Origin: JACMJL01 sp963791805
GTDB lineage: Bacteria; Bacillota; Clostridia; Clostridiales; Clostridiaceae
Assembly: GCA_963791805.1 (NCBI GenBank)
Contig: CAWBTU010000006.1
Span: 1,054,001 to 1,118,000, forward strand
Direction of reading: 5' to 3'
Length of the DNA: 64,000 nucleotides
Positions 1 through 9,156 of the stretch are shown here, piece after piece (position 1 is the stretch's first letter; each line of letters opens with the position of its first letter). A program made the position numbers and the translations under genes. The notes under the pieces were generated by a model that did no database searches, was not told the DNA's origin, and saw only the letters and a list, made by a program, of their open reading frames with translations.

Positions 1-1
1 G

Positions 2-27
2 AGAGTCCTCTAATTTGAGGACTCTTT
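2..27 (+). terminator. Intrinsic terminator of an upstream gene outside the window
   Basis: A 9-bp perfect stem (2-10 with 17-25) with a 6-base loop ends in a short T-run. It probably ends the transcript entering from the left, so the gene at 135 needs its own promoter. Confidence 0.6.
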
Positions 28-134
28 AAAAATAAACAAATTCACACAAATATTAATACGAAACATAATATATATTAAAGTTTGAGTAGTGAATTAATAG
101 AGTGATTCAATAGTTAAAAAAGAAGGGGTAAAAA

Positions 135-1499
135 ATGGATTGCAATGATTTTGATTTGAATTACAAACTTGCGTATAAGTATGAACAAGAAAAGAGTTAT
201 TTAAAAGCATTAAAAATTTATGAGAATTTAGTTTTTAGTATGGAAGATAGTGAGCAAAGACAGCAGATTATAGAAAAATTAAATAAATTAGAGGAAGAAA
301 ATAAAGATATTCTACAGATAGAGATGGAAAAGCAAAAGGAAACAAGAACTAAAAGTAAAGAAGGAAATTTGAATTTACACTTAATGTATGATAGTCCATA
401 TTGTGACGAATTTATGCATTTTGTTAATAACAATTTTCCTCAAGATGAGCATAAGTTTGTTGTTTTAGGAGAACACAACCAAGAATTTCAATATATGCAC
501 CTTGATAAAGTTAAGAACGTAGAAGTAATTGATTTAAGATATGATTTGCAAAAACTTTTAAATGATATAAATATGTGTTCAAAAATCTTTATTCATTATT
601 TATTTGATTATTTTTGTGAATTAGTATGTAGAGCTAACATTTCGAAACCGATTTATTGGGCCTTTTGGGGTGGAGATTTATATAATTATATTGATATGGA
701 ATTGTATGAACCAATGACTAAAGAATTATTAAAGAATATGGGATGTATTATTGATAGCAAGGTTAATAAAAACACTATTGAATATCTATATAGAAAAGTT
801 ACTATAAGAAAGCTTAGGGGCATATTATGCAGAGATAATGGTGAATTCAAAAATGTAAAAAAGCATTTTTTGACTCTAGCAAATCAAATCCCTTTTGTTT
901 ACCCCAATCCAGTTAATTGCGAATCACTTCAAGTATTACACAACAATGCAAATAATAAATATGATTTTAAAAGTGGGTTTAAATATGCGATTTTAGTAGG
1001 TAATTCTGCTAATCCAACTAATAATCATTTAGAAATATTGAATAAATTAAAAGAAATAAAAAGCCAAGATTTTCGCATTATAGTACCTTTGTCCTATGGT
1101 GGATTTCCGGCTTATACCAATAAATTAATCGATGAAGGTAAAAAACTATTTGGTGAAAGATTTATTCCTATTACTAAGTATTTTCCTCCAGAAGAGTATT
1201 ATGATTTATTAAAACAAGTTGATGTAGGGATATTTAATCATAATAGAACTCAAGGTCAAAGCACTGTTTGTATGTTAACTATTTTAGGTAAAAAAGTATA
1301 TGTTAATAAGAACACTACTCTCTATTACTATTTTGAGAAAATGGGAATAAAATTATCTGAAACACAGCAAATAGAAGATTTAGACGTAGATGAATTGGCT
1401 TATTTAAATGAAGATATAAAAGCTAACAATATAAACAATACAATTAATGGTTTTTCCAATAAAACATGCTTAGAATTAATGAAAAACATTTTTCAATAG
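135..1499 (+). CDS. WecF-like glycosyltransferase (TDP-Fuc4NAc transferase family)
   Basis: 454 aa. Residues about 150-185 read IFIHYLFDYF followed shortly by AFWGGDLYNYI. This matches the conserved core of the WecF/4-alpha-L-fucosyltransferase family (GT56), which transfers an amino-dideoxy sugar from a TDP donor. The first 75 residues are an added helical, charged segment resembling a TPR hairpin plus coiled coil, not typical of E. coli WecF. The start is set by AGAAGGGG seven bases upstream. It is followed by an acyltransferase and a WecE-type aminotransferase on the same strand, so donor synthesis and transfer are probably encoded together. Seen: the motif and gene order. Inferred: the acceptor, which in a spore-former may be a surface glycan or glycoprotein rather than enterobacterial common antigen. 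Confidence 0.7.
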   Translation: MDCNDFDLNYKLAYKYEQEKSYLKALKIYENLVFSMEDSEQRQQIIEKLNKLEEENKDILQIEMEKQKETRTKSKEGNLNLHLMYDSPYCDEFMHFVNNNFPQDEHKFVVLGEHNQEFQYMHLDKVKNVEVIDLRYDLQKLLNDINMCSKIFIHYLFDYFCELVCRANISKPIYWAFWGGDLYNYIDMELYEPMTKELLKNMGCIIDSKVNKNTIEYLYRKVTIRKLRGILCRDNGEFKNVKKHFLTLANQIPFVYPNPVNCESLQVLHNNANNKYDFKSGFKYAILVGNSANPTNNHLEILNKLKEIKSQDFRIIVPLSYGGFPAYTNKLIDEGKKLFGERFIPITKYFPPEEYYDLLKQVDVGIFNHNRTQGQSTVCMLTILGKKVYVNKNTTLYYYFEKMGIKLSETQQIEDLDVDELAYLNEDIKANNINNTINGFSNKTCLELMKNIFQ

Positions 1500-1544
1500 T
1501 AATTTTTTATCTATGATAATGCCTTTAGAAAAGAGGTGTATTTA

Positions 1545-2366
1545 GTGCAATATAGTTTTAATCATTTAAATGATAAAACAGAATTTAGTATAGACGACAG
1601 AGTGACTATTGGTAGTAATGTGACCTTTGGGCAAAATTGCAAAAAAATTAATATAGGCTATGGTACATTTCTAGGAAATGATATTTATATAGATGTACCA
1701 GTACTTAGTATTGGTGAATATACAACTGTACATCGAGGTACCACAATACATGGCTATAAGGACTGCAGTATAGGTCATAATTGTTGGATAGGCCAATTTT
1801 GTATTATTGATTCAATAGGAGGTACAAGTATCGGAAATAATGTAGGAGTGGGAGCTAATAGTCAATTATGGTCTCATATTAAATTTGGAGATAGATTGGA
1901 AGGCTGCCGCTTTTACTCATCACAAAATTTAGTTGTTGAAGATGATGTCTGGTTTGTAGGACATTGTATAGTTTCACCAATACTTGCAAAGAAAAAATCC
2001 ATGCTTTTATCTGGTGGTGTTATTACTCAAGACATGGAGGCAAATCATATTTATGGTGGAAGTCCTGCAAAGGATATTAGTGATAAACTTGGATTTCAAT
2101 TTGAACATGTAGATGAAAACGATAAAATGATAAATTTTAAAAATTTATACTTGGAATTTTTAGATGAAAATAATATCAGTAATAATGATTTTCAAATAGA
2201 TGCATATATAAAACTTGCAGATTATGATATTACAAAATATGAAAAAGAAAGAACTATTTTTTTCATAAAGGATAGAAAATATATACCTACTAGAAGCCAG
2301 TTAGAATTCAAATTTATGAAATATTTATTATATGATAAAGGCAAATTTGTTCCTATATCAAATTAG
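1545..2366 (+). CDS. Left-handed beta-helix (hexapeptide) acyltransferase
   Basis: About 273 aa. The first ~185 residues are hexapeptide repeats ([I/V]G-x4 type, e.g. IGSNVTFGQN, IGYGTF, IGEYTTV, IGHNCWIGQF, IGNNVGVG), ending with a GGSPAKDI motif like the C-terminal cap of sugar O/N-acetyltransferases. Residues 190-273 are a separate, unrecognised tail. The GTG at 1545 is preferred because AAGAGGTG lies seven bases before it; an in-frame GTG at 1536 overlaps that site. It lies between a WecF-like transferase and a WecE-type aminotransferase, so it probably acetylates the amino sugar, the step done by the unrelated GNAT enzyme WecD in E. coli. Substrate and acyl donor are inferred. Confidence 0.75.
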   Translation: MQYSFNHLNDKTEFSIDDRVTIGSNVTFGQNCKKINIGYGTFLGNDIYIDVPVLSIGEYTTVHRGTTIHGYKDCSIGHNCWIGQFCIIDSIGGTSIGNNVGVGANSQLWSHIKFGDRLEGCRFYSSQNLVVEDDVWFVGHCIVSPILAKKKSMLLSGGVITQDMEANHIYGGSPAKDISDKLGFQFEHVDENDKMINFKNLYLEFLDENNISNNDFQIDAYIKLADYDITKYEKERTIFFIKDRKYIPTRSQLEFKFMKYLLYDKGKFVPISN

Positions 2367-2392
2367 TTGATTTAGTAAAGAAGGTTGAAAAT

Positions 2393-3529
2393 ATGATACC
2401 CTTTAATAAACTATTTCTTACAGGAGATGAGAATAAATATATAGAAGATTGTCTGAAAAATAAGATATCAGGTGACGGTTATTATACGAAACAAGTTCAT
2501 AAATTTATTGAGGAAAAATTTAAAGTAAAGAAAGCACTAATGACTACTTCAGGAAGTACTGCACTAGATATGGCAGCCATTTTATTGAATTTAAAAGAAG
2601 GAGATGAAGTGATACTTCCCTCTTATACTTTTGTATCTACTGCCAATGCTATAGTGCTTAGAGGGGCAAAACCTGTTTTTGCAGATATATGTGAAGATAC
2701 TCTAAATATTGATCCAAAAGAAATAGAGAAAAAAATAACTAAAAAAACAAAAGCTATTTTTCCAGTACATTATGCAGGTGTAGCTTGTGATATGGATTCA
2801 ATAATGCATGTGGCAAAAAAATATAATTTAAAGGTAGTAGAAGATGCTGCACAAGCGGTAAACGCTAAATATAAAGATAAGTACTTAGGAACAATTGGGC
2901 ATATAGGTTGTTATAGTTTTCATGAAACTAAGAATTATTCCTCAGGTGAAGGTGGGGCTATTCTTATTAATGGTGATGGCGAATTGTCTGAAAGAGCTGA
3001 AATTATAAGAGAAAAAGGAACCAATCGAAGTCAATTTATTAGAGGCGAAGTGGACAAATATACTTGGGTAGATATGGGATCTAGTTATCTTCCATCAGAT
3101 ATTCTGGCAGCCTTCCTATGGGGGCAATTTAATAAACTAGATGAAATACAAGAAAAAAGAAAAAATATTTATGATACGTATCTTGAAGGATTAAAAGATT
3201 TACAGAATAAAGGGAAAATAAAGCTTCCTATAATCCCCAAACACTGTACAAGCAATTATCATATGTTTTATATATTGCTTAATTCAGAAGAGGAAAGAAA
3301 TTACTTGATAAATAAGCTTAAGGAAAAAGAAATAGTAGCAGTATTTCATTATATTCCTCTGCATACATCGCAGATGGGAATGAAGCTAGGTTATAAAATT
3401 GGAGAATTACCAAAGACTGAAAGCTTAAGTACTAGGATACTAAGACTTCCTATGTATCCTGAATTAAAAAAACAAGAAGTAGAATATGTAGTTGAACAAA
3501 TAGTTAGGGTTTTAACACATAATTACTAG
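2393..3529 (+). CDS. wecE: dTDP-4-dehydro-6-deoxy-sugar aminotransferase, WecE/RffA type
   Basis: 378 aa, full length for the DegT/DnrJ/EryC1 family. PLP-dependent transfer of an amino group from glutamate to a TDP-4-keto-6-deoxy-hexose, giving the precursor of Fuc4NAc-type sugars. Diagnostic stretches are GDEVILPSYTFVSTANA, the internal-aldimine region SFHETKNY with Lys180, REKGTNRSQF and VFHYIPLH, all in the order found in E. coli WecE. The start ATG follows AAGAAGG. It is the last gene of a three-gene cassette (transferase, acyltransferase, aminotransferase). No rmlA/rmlB genes are in the window, so the TDP-4-keto sugar must come from elsewhere. Confidence 0.9.
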   Translation: MIPFNKLFLTGDENKYIEDCLKNKISGDGYYTKQVHKFIEEKFKVKKALMTTSGSTALDMAAILLNLKEGDEVILPSYTFVSTANAIVLRGAKPVFADICEDTLNIDPKEIEKKITKKTKAIFPVHYAGVACDMDSIMHVAKKYNLKVVEDAAQAVNAKYKDKYLGTIGHIGCYSFHETKNYSSGEGGAILINGDGELSERAEIIREKGTNRSQFIRGEVDKYTWVDMGSSYLPSDILAAFLWGQFNKLDEIQEKRKNIYDTYLEGLKDLQNKGKIKLPIIPKHCTSNYHMFYILLNSEEERNYLINKLKEKEIVAVFHYIPLHTSQMGMKLGYKIGELPKTESLSTRILRLPMYPELKKQEVEYVVEQIVRVLTHNY

Positions 3530-3587
3530 TCACATATACTATAGCAGGATAAGAAATCCAAAAAACGAATTATAGGAGTTGATTTAA

Positions 3588-3863
3588 TTGGCAATAAGTT
3601 TTGATACACCTCAATCAAGTACAGATTATCAGCTATATGTTACAGGAACTGTTGCTGCACGTAAAAAAGCTCATGTTATGGTTAAACTTAATGTTGTAAA
3701 TACAGGAACCTATACAAGAAATGAAACATTTTATCAAGAAGTTGATTACGATAATACAACAGGAACTCATCCTAGCCAGTTTACCGGAACCCTTCATATA
3801 GCTATTACACCAGCTACTATTGGTTCAGATGTAGTGACTCCAACCATTAGTAAGTCTTATTAG
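3588..3863 (+). CDS. Small beta-rich hypothetical protein
   Basis: 91 aa, TTG start seven bases after TAGGAG. Not a family I recognise. It reads as one beta-sandwich-like module with alternating hydrophobic residues, no signal peptide and no cysteine. The same module recurs at the C terminus of the next protein: both contain VTGTVA, a K-rich turn, a Y-x3-DYDN or EYDN motif, a T-x-IAI-x-P strand and a late S-K/S-Y end. It is probably a structural surface or spore-layer component, inferred only from its neighbours. Confidence 0.6.
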   Translation: MAISFDTPQSSTDYQLYVTGTVAARKKAHVMVKLNVVNTGTYTRNETFYQEVDYDNTTGTHPSQFTGTLHIAITPATIGSDVVTPTISKSY

Positions 3864-3946
3864 CTATAAGCCACTAGAGTTTAAAGATAAATGGAGCCAT
3901 TATTGGCTCCATGCTTTACTTTGATAGTTAAAAAGAGGTGAAAAGT

Positions 3947-4744
3947 ATGGCTAATATAATAATACCTGCTAGTAAAAGTATTACAATAACAGATAGATTT
4001 CCAAAGAGGAATATAAATCAAAACTATATAAAAGTAGGATACCAAGAGAAATATCACTATGTTAGCTATCTGTTTTTTGATATTTCTAATATACCCTGCA
4101 ATGCAATAGTTTCAAGAGCAGAGCTTGTATTATTTAAGATGAATAATTTTTATAAGGATGCTAATAAAAAATTTATCATTTATCAATTAAATGACTACTT
4201 TAGTAGCTTTACTACCTACAACAATCCTCCAACTATAAACAAGAATATAAAAAAAGACTTCTATCCAATAATTTCAAAGGTTGCTGTAAGGATGGATGTA
4301 ACCAATTTTATTTTATTTTGGATTAAATCTAAATTTAGTTGTTCAGGAATATTATTGGATAGTAAAACTAATTGCTCAGCTACAAAATTTGGATCTTCAA
4401 TATGCGAGGATAGTTATCTTATTCCTTTTATAAAAGTCACTTTTAATCACTACAAATGCAATGATGACTGTAATGAAAATTGTCATCATAAAAAGCCTAC
4501 TGTTAGAAAAGTTAAAGTTACAGGAACTGTGGCACCAAAATCAAAATATCAGGCAATTGTAAATGTTGAAGTTAAAAGGAAAGGAAGAGAGCATAAAGAT
4601 AAATATTATGTTGCTGATGAATATGATAATTCATCAAGTAACACTCCTCTTTCTATAGACAAAACCTATAATATAGCTATCATTCCCAGAGAGAAACAAG
4701 GAGATAGTGAAAAAATAAATTTTTATGGATCATATAAGGAATAA
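3947..4744 (+). CDS. DNRLRE-like surface protein with C-terminal module shared with the preceding gene
   Basis: 265 aa. The ATG at 3947 sits behind AAAAGAGGTG. Residues about 1-165 resemble the DNRLRE (CBM96-like) fold: IIIPASKSITITDRFP at the start, a YLFFDIS strand, an RAELVLFK strand and a later DVTNFI segment. A short Cys/His-rich linker (about 170-187, CNDDCNENCHHKK) could bind metal. Residues 190-265 repeat the module of the upstream 91-aa protein. Such proteins occur on cell and spore surfaces; there is no signal peptide, which fits a mother-cell-assembled spore layer. The function is inferred. Confidence 0.6.
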   Translation: MANIIIPASKSITITDRFPKRNINQNYIKVGYQEKYHYVSYLFFDISNIPCNAIVSRAELVLFKMNNFYKDANKKFIIYQLNDYFSSFTTYNNPPTINKNIKKDFYPIISKVAVRMDVTNFILFWIKSKFSCSGILLDSKTNCSATKFGSSICEDSYLIPFIKVTFNHYKCNDDCNENCHHKKPTVRKVKVTGTVAPKSKYQAIVNVEVKRKGREHKDKYYVADEYDNSSSNTPLSIDKTYNIAIIPREKQGDSEKINFYGSYKE

Positions 4745-4746
4745 AA

Positions 4747-4768
4747 AAAAGGTGTTTTATCACCTTTT
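4747..4768. terminator. Bidirectional terminator between convergent genes
   Basis: Perfect 8-bp stem AAAAGGTG/CACCTTTT with loop TTTTAT, flanked by A-run and T-run. It can end both the forward gene at 3947 and the reverse gene at 4788. Confidence 0.75.
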
Positions 4769-4787
4769 ATTTATTAATTCCTTTTCT

Positions 4788-6572
4788 CTATTTTTTTAAT
4801 ATATCTAGGCATGCGGCATCATAGATTTCAAATTCTTTAATAGATTTTATGATTTCTTTCTTAGCAATATCAATGTATCCATACTTATAATAAAGTTTTC
4901 CAAGATAAAGCAGAACAAATTTATTATTAATTAAATTCAATAAATTTACAGAAATCTTTAATTCATCAAATCTATTGTTTATTAAAAGAATTTCACAAAT
5001 TTCTAAGATTATATTAATATAATCCTCTTCATTTTCCTCTTCAGATATCATCTCGGTTGGTTCCTTAGTAAATAATTTTATCAACTGAGAATATACCTTC
5101 AGTAATTTTTGATCATATTTTGATAAATTATTTTCTTGAAAACTGCTAACTATGAAAAGTGCTTCAGTATATTTATTACTTAATATACTGCTTAAAACCC
5201 TGTACATTGAAAAATGCAAGTAAAATGAATTTTTTTCACCAATAATGTTCATATTAATGAACTTATCAAAGTCACCAATTCTTACAAGACATTTTGCTTT
5301 TAGTGTATTAAGGTTTTCTGTAGCTAATCCAGCTTGTTCACATTTCAGTATATATTCTAAGGAGGGTTTAAAGTATCCAACATTATAAAACATATTTGCA
5401 ATAATAGGATAAGCACTCGGATAATCAGAAAAAAAGCTTTCTATGGAACTCTTAAATTCATCAAGTGGAGTCCGCTCTTTTATTAATATCTTACAAATAC
5501 AATATAAAGGGTCAATAAAATCAGGTTTTGATTTTATTGCTTCAATATAGTTATTGTAAGCAGTTTCATAATCCTCAAGTTTCATGTAAACATTACCTAA
5601 TTCATAAAAGGCTTTGAAACTTCCACTTCCATAGAAAAACTTCAATTCTGAGGGTGGCTCACCTAATTCAATGCACTTTTCCAGTGCCTTTATCTGAAGT
5701 GTAGGCTTATCTGTATCCTTAAATACAAGAGCTTTAAAGAAATACAAATCCGTAAATTTAGGATAATACTTTGAAGCAATAGTTATAAAATCAAGTGCTT
5801 TAGTGTATTCTTTTAGATTATAATTTGAAATAATTATCCTAAGAAGGAGTATAGCACCAAAGCCTGTTTCAGGATCAAAATCTTCATATGCATTGTAATA
5901 GTATTCTAGAGCCATTTTCGTATCACCTAGAGCTGTGTATTCATTACCTAGATTAAAGTAAGTAAATCTATTACTAGGTTCTCTTTTTATTTGTTCATTT
6001 AAAATAGTAATATTTCTATTTCTTTTATTTTTATCGGATATGCTTTTATTAAGATATCCGTAATGATATATTTTTATAAAGTTACAAATTGCAGTATATT
6101 CATTATCTGAATATATTAGCTGATTGTGAATTTCTCCCTCATAGTGAATTTCACGTTTGTTTTTAAATAGTCTTGGATTCAAGTTCACGGTCATACTATT
6201 ATTGTCAATAACATCTCCATAATAGCTTAACCCTTCAAAAAAATAAACTGCATTCTCATCCAGTTCACTATTTAGTAATGATTTTAAATTTTCTTTATAT
6301 TCAATGGGCAACTCATCATCTGCATCTAATATTAATATCCAGTCTTTAGTGGCATATTTTAATGATTCATTTCTAGCTTCACTAAAATTATTATTCCACT
6401 TAAAGTAATAAACTTTAGCTCCGTAGTTTTTAGCAATTTCTACTGTTCCATCTGAAGAACCTGTGTCAACAATAATAATTTCGTCAACTAAATTCTTAAT
6501 ACTTTTAAGGCATCGAGGTAAGTTATCTTCCTCGTTTTTTACAATCATACACAGACTTACTTCGTTTTTCAT
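4788..6572 (-). CDS. GT2 glycosyltransferase with TPR repeats (SunS-like architecture)
   Basis: 594 aa. An N-terminal GT-A domain (about 1-230) has SLCMIVKNEED, IIIVDTGSSDGT and the nucleotide-sugar/metal motif LDADDE (D83, D85), then a RLFKNKREIHYEGEIHNQL segment and an HYGYL motif. The rest is TPR-like helical hairpins (e.g. NLGNEYTALGDTKMALEYYY). This arrangement is that of SunS/ThuS peptide S-glycosyltransferases and related clostridial protein glycosyltransferases. The start follows AAGGAGG on the minus strand. Three more paralogues lie at 6854, 11424 and 12929, two of them next to collagen-like or small surface proteins. Probable role: glycosylation of surface or spore proteins. Acceptor and sugar are unknown. 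Confidence 0.85.
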   Translation of the reverse strand: MKNEVSLCMIVKNEEDNLPRCLKSIKNLVDEIIIVDTGSSDGTVEIAKNYGAKVYYFKWNNNFSEARNESLKYATKDWILILDADDELPIEYKENLKSLLNSELDENAVYFFEGLSYYGDVIDNNSMTVNLNPRLFKNKREIHYEGEIHNQLIYSDNEYTAICNFIKIYHYGYLNKSISDKNKRNRNITILNEQIKREPSNRFTYFNLGNEYTALGDTKMALEYYYNAYEDFDPETGFGAILLLRIIISNYNLKEYTKALDFITIASKYYPKFTDLYFFKALVFKDTDKPTLQIKALEKCIELGEPPSELKFFYGSGSFKAFYELGNVYMKLEDYETAYNNYIEAIKSKPDFIDPLYCICKILIKERTPLDEFKSSIESFFSDYPSAYPIIANMFYNVGYFKPSLEYILKCEQAGLATENLNTLKAKCLVRIGDFDKFINMNIIGEKNSFYLHFSMYRVLSSILSNKYTEALFIVSSFQENNLSKYDQKLLKVYSQLIKLFTKEPTEMISEEENEEDYINIILEICEILLINNRFDELKISVNLLNLINNKFVLLYLGKLYYKYGYIDIAKKEIIKSIKEFEIYDAACLDILKK

Positions 6573-6670
6573 ATTAACCTCCTTATTATGTGAAATAAAT
6601 CAATGAGTCAATCTGAAAAAAATATATACTCATTCATAATTTAATCTTTAATATTTATTCACTAAAATTA

Positions 6671-6707
6671 AGAAGGTGGTATATCTATTTTTGAGACACT
6701 ACCTTCT
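6671..6707. other. Hairpin in the divergent intergenic region
   Basis: A 10-bp stem (6671-6680 with 6698-6707, one G-T) lies between the divergently transcribed glycosyltransferases. It has no T-run, so it is not a standard terminator. The 280-base gap must also contain both promoters; I could not single them out. Confidence 0.4.
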
Positions 6708-6853
6708 CTATATAAATATTTGTTATTAATAGTAAAATTAGTGAGTAGGATTTAACTTTACGTTGATACATAATATGTAGAATTTAATATAGATGTGCAG
6801 AAGTAACTAAACCATCATATTATATACTGAAAAATTATTATAGGAGTGAGAAT

Positions 6854-7927
6854 ATGATATCTATTAGTTTATGTATGATTGTTAAAAATGAAGAAGATGT
6901 AATTGCCAGATGTTTAAATTCTGTTAAAGATATAGTTGATGAAATAATCATTGTAGATACAGGATCAAGTGACAATACAAAAGAAATCATCAAAAGTTAT
7001 GGAGCTAAAGTATTCGATTTTAAGTGGATTGATGATTTTTCTGAGGCAAGAAATTTTGCTTTTTCAAAGGCAACTAAAGAATATATTCTATGGCTTGATG
7101 CAGATGATATTATTCTTGAAGAAGATATAGAGAAATTCAAACAACTAAAACTAAGTTTAGATAAAAATGTAGATGTGGTTATGATGAAATATAATGTTGG
7201 ATTTGATGAAAATGGAAATATAACGCTGTCCTATTTTAGAGAACGATTATCTAAGAGAATAAAAGACTACAAATGGAAAGAGCCTGTACATGAATATTTA
7301 GAAATAGGTGGTTATATAATAAATTCTGATATTTGTATAACACATAAAAAGGAACATCCAGCTGTACAGGGTAGAAATCTGTTGATATATAAAAATAATA
7401 TTTCTAAGGGTCTAGAACTGTCTCCAAGAGGTCTTTTCTATTATGCGAGAGAACTTTATCATAACGAAAGATATGATGATGCTATAGAATTTTTCAGCAA
7501 ATTTTTAGATTCAGAAAAGGGATGGATTGAAGACAATATTAGTGCTTGTTTTGATCTTTCAATATGTTATAACATTAAAAATGATAAAAAGAGCATGATA
7601 AAGACTTTGCTGAGAAGTTTTGAATATGATAACCCAAGAGCAGAAATTTGCTGTCAACTTGGTAATTATTATTTTGAAAGACTTGATTATGTTAAGGCTA
7701 TCTTCTGGTATAAAATAGCTTCTGAATTAAAAGAACCTACAGAAAGTTGGGGCTTCATATCTCATGATTATTGGGGATATATACCGTGCATACAACTATG
7801 TGTATGTTATGACAGGCTTGGAAATAGAGAAGAAGCTATAAAATATAATAATAAGGCAGCAGAATATAAACCCAATGCACCTGCTGTAGCTTATAATAGG
7901 AGTTATCTTGAAGGTAGTTTACAATAA
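6854..7927 (+). CDS. GT2 glycosyltransferase with short TPR tail (SunS-like)
   Basis: 357 aa, the shortest of four paralogues. The GT-A domain is intact: SLCMIVKNEEDV, IIIVDTGSSDNT and LDADD with D82 and D84, followed by KWKEPVHEYLE. The C-terminal 150 residues contain TPR-like units (YYARELYHNERYDDAIEFF, CQLGNYYFERLDYVKAIFWY). The start follows AGGAGTGAG. It reads toward the collagen-like gene at 8023, a plausible acceptor protein. Seen: domains and order; inferred: that the collagen-like protein is the substrate. Confidence 0.85.
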   Translation: MISISLCMIVKNEEDVIARCLNSVKDIVDEIIIVDTGSSDNTKEIIKSYGAKVFDFKWIDDFSEARNFAFSKATKEYILWLDADDIILEEDIEKFKQLKLSLDKNVDVVMMKYNVGFDENGNITLSYFRERLSKRIKDYKWKEPVHEYLEIGGYIINSDICITHKKEHPAVQGRNLLIYKNNISKGLELSPRGLFYYARELYHNERYDDAIEFFSKFLDSEKGWIEDNISACFDLSICYNIKNDKKSMIKTLLRSFEYDNPRAEICCQLGNYYFERLDYVKAIFWYKIASELKEPTESWGFISHDYWGYIPCIQLCVCYDRLGNREEAIKYNNKAAEYKPNAPAVAYNRSYLEGSLQ

Positions 7928-8022
7928 AATTTAAATTATTAGTTTAAATGTAGCAAACAGTATTTTCTTTCATAATTTATAATGAGGAATACCAAGAACT
8001 TATGGTTTTAGGAGGTAAAGTT

Positions 8023-8985
8023 ATGAATAATGTAAGGAGAAGAGCCAATGGAAACAAATTAAAAGCTAATAAAAAACAAAAGGTTCAACAGATTAAACCC
8101 GAAGATAAAAAAAATTTTCATTATTATCATGAAGATGAGGACTATGACGAAGATGAATTTAATGACTATGATGAAGGGATAGATGTTGATGAATATACAG
8201 ATAAGGATGATGAGATAGATGTTGATGAATATACAGATAGAGATGAAGAAACAGAAGAGAATGAATTCACAGATAATGAGGACAATCATTTTGATAAGGA
8301 TATAGATGATGAAAAAAAGAAAAAGCATGGAGAATATAATAAACATCACAAGAACAAAGATCAGTGTGATTCAAAATGTAAGACTGACAAATCACACAAG
8401 GATAATTGGGAATCTTCAAAGCATGAATGTTCACATTGTAAAAATGGTAGAAATGGGAAAAATGGTCTTAATGGGTTTAACGGATTTAATGGCCTAAATG
8501 GTTTAGATGGTAAAGACGGTGATATTGGACCCACTGGACCTACTGGACCTGCCGGACCAATGGGACGAATAGGAGATCCAGGCAATACTGATTTATCTGC
8601 TTTTGGGTATTTATTTAACACAGTAGGTGTTACTGTACCATCACAAACAGATGTTCCATTAAGTACTAATTTGCCAGAAATGGCTGGAATAACCCACACC
8701 CCTGGAACTGCACAAATTTTTGTTACTAATAGTGGAGTATATAACATTAATTTTTCTGTATATCCTATAAATAATAGCATTAAGCAAATTGGTGTAACAA
8801 TAAATGGAACAGTTCAGGCCAGCTTTAATACAGGAATGGTTAATGGGCCTATATCTGGCACAATAATGTTAAGGTTAAATGCAAGTGACTTTATTGCCCT
8901 GCGAAATACTGATAGCAGTGATATATCACTTATGTCAGCACCTTTTACAAGTGCATATGTATCTATTTATAGAGTTGGTGCATAA
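8023..8985 (+). CDS. Collagen-like BclA-type spore surface (exosporium) protein
   Basis: 320 aa; ATG behind TTAGGAGGTAAAG. Order: basic N terminus (1-30); acidic tandem segments (about 45-100) with repeated DVDEYTD units; a Lys/His-rich stretch with several Cys (110-145); a Gly-X-Y block (about 147-192, beginning GRNGKNGLNG and ending GPTGPTGPAGPMG); and a ~130-aa C-terminal beta domain beginning FGYLFNTVGV and ending YVSIYRVGA, like the BclA C1q/TNF-like trimer head. Collagen-like proteins with this head form hair-like filaments on spores. The GPT triplets are typical O-glycosylation sites in BclA. It lies between glycosyltransferase genes. There is no conventional signal peptide or BclA-style targeting motif that I can recognise, so spore localisation is inferred. 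Confidence 0.85.
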   Translation: MNNVRRRANGNKLKANKKQKVQQIKPEDKKNFHYYHEDEDYDEDEFNDYDEGIDVDEYTDKDDEIDVDEYTDRDEETEENEFTDNEDNHFDKDIDDEKKKKHGEYNKHHKNKDQCDSKCKTDKSHKDNWESSKHECSHCKNGRNGKNGLNGFNGFNGLNGLDGKDGDIGPTGPTGPAGPMGRIGDPGNTDLSAFGYLFNTVGVTVPSQTDVPLSTNLPEMAGITHTPGTAQIFVTNSGVYNINFSVYPINNSIKQIGVTINGTVQASFNTGMVNGPISGTIMLRLNASDFIALRNTDSSDISLMSAPFTSAYVSIYRVGA

Positions 8986-9009
8986 ATCTGTAAGTTCTCA
9001 ATTAATTGA

Positions 9010-9037
9010 GCTCTCAATTAATTGGGAGCTTTTTTTA
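9010..9037 (+). terminator. Intrinsic terminator of the collagen-like gene
   Basis: A 10-bp stem (9010-9019 with 9020-9029, so the innermost bases form the turn) is followed by an 8-base T-run. A partial duplicate of the same arm lies just upstream. Confidence 0.8.
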
Positions 9038-9156
9038 CAATTTTAAAAAAACTTAATGGATGTATTATTTTAGGAGCAGAATTTTCACTTATTGAATAAT
9101 ATATATTAAAGTATTAGTTAATACTTTAACTTAGGTTAATAAAGGGAGGAATTTAT

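Noticed and set aside
8059..8349. Reverse-strand open frame of 96 aa rich in Ile/Phe inside the collagen-like gene
   Set aside because: Mirror of the acidic repeat codons; no ribosome site, protein composition is a base-bias artefact.
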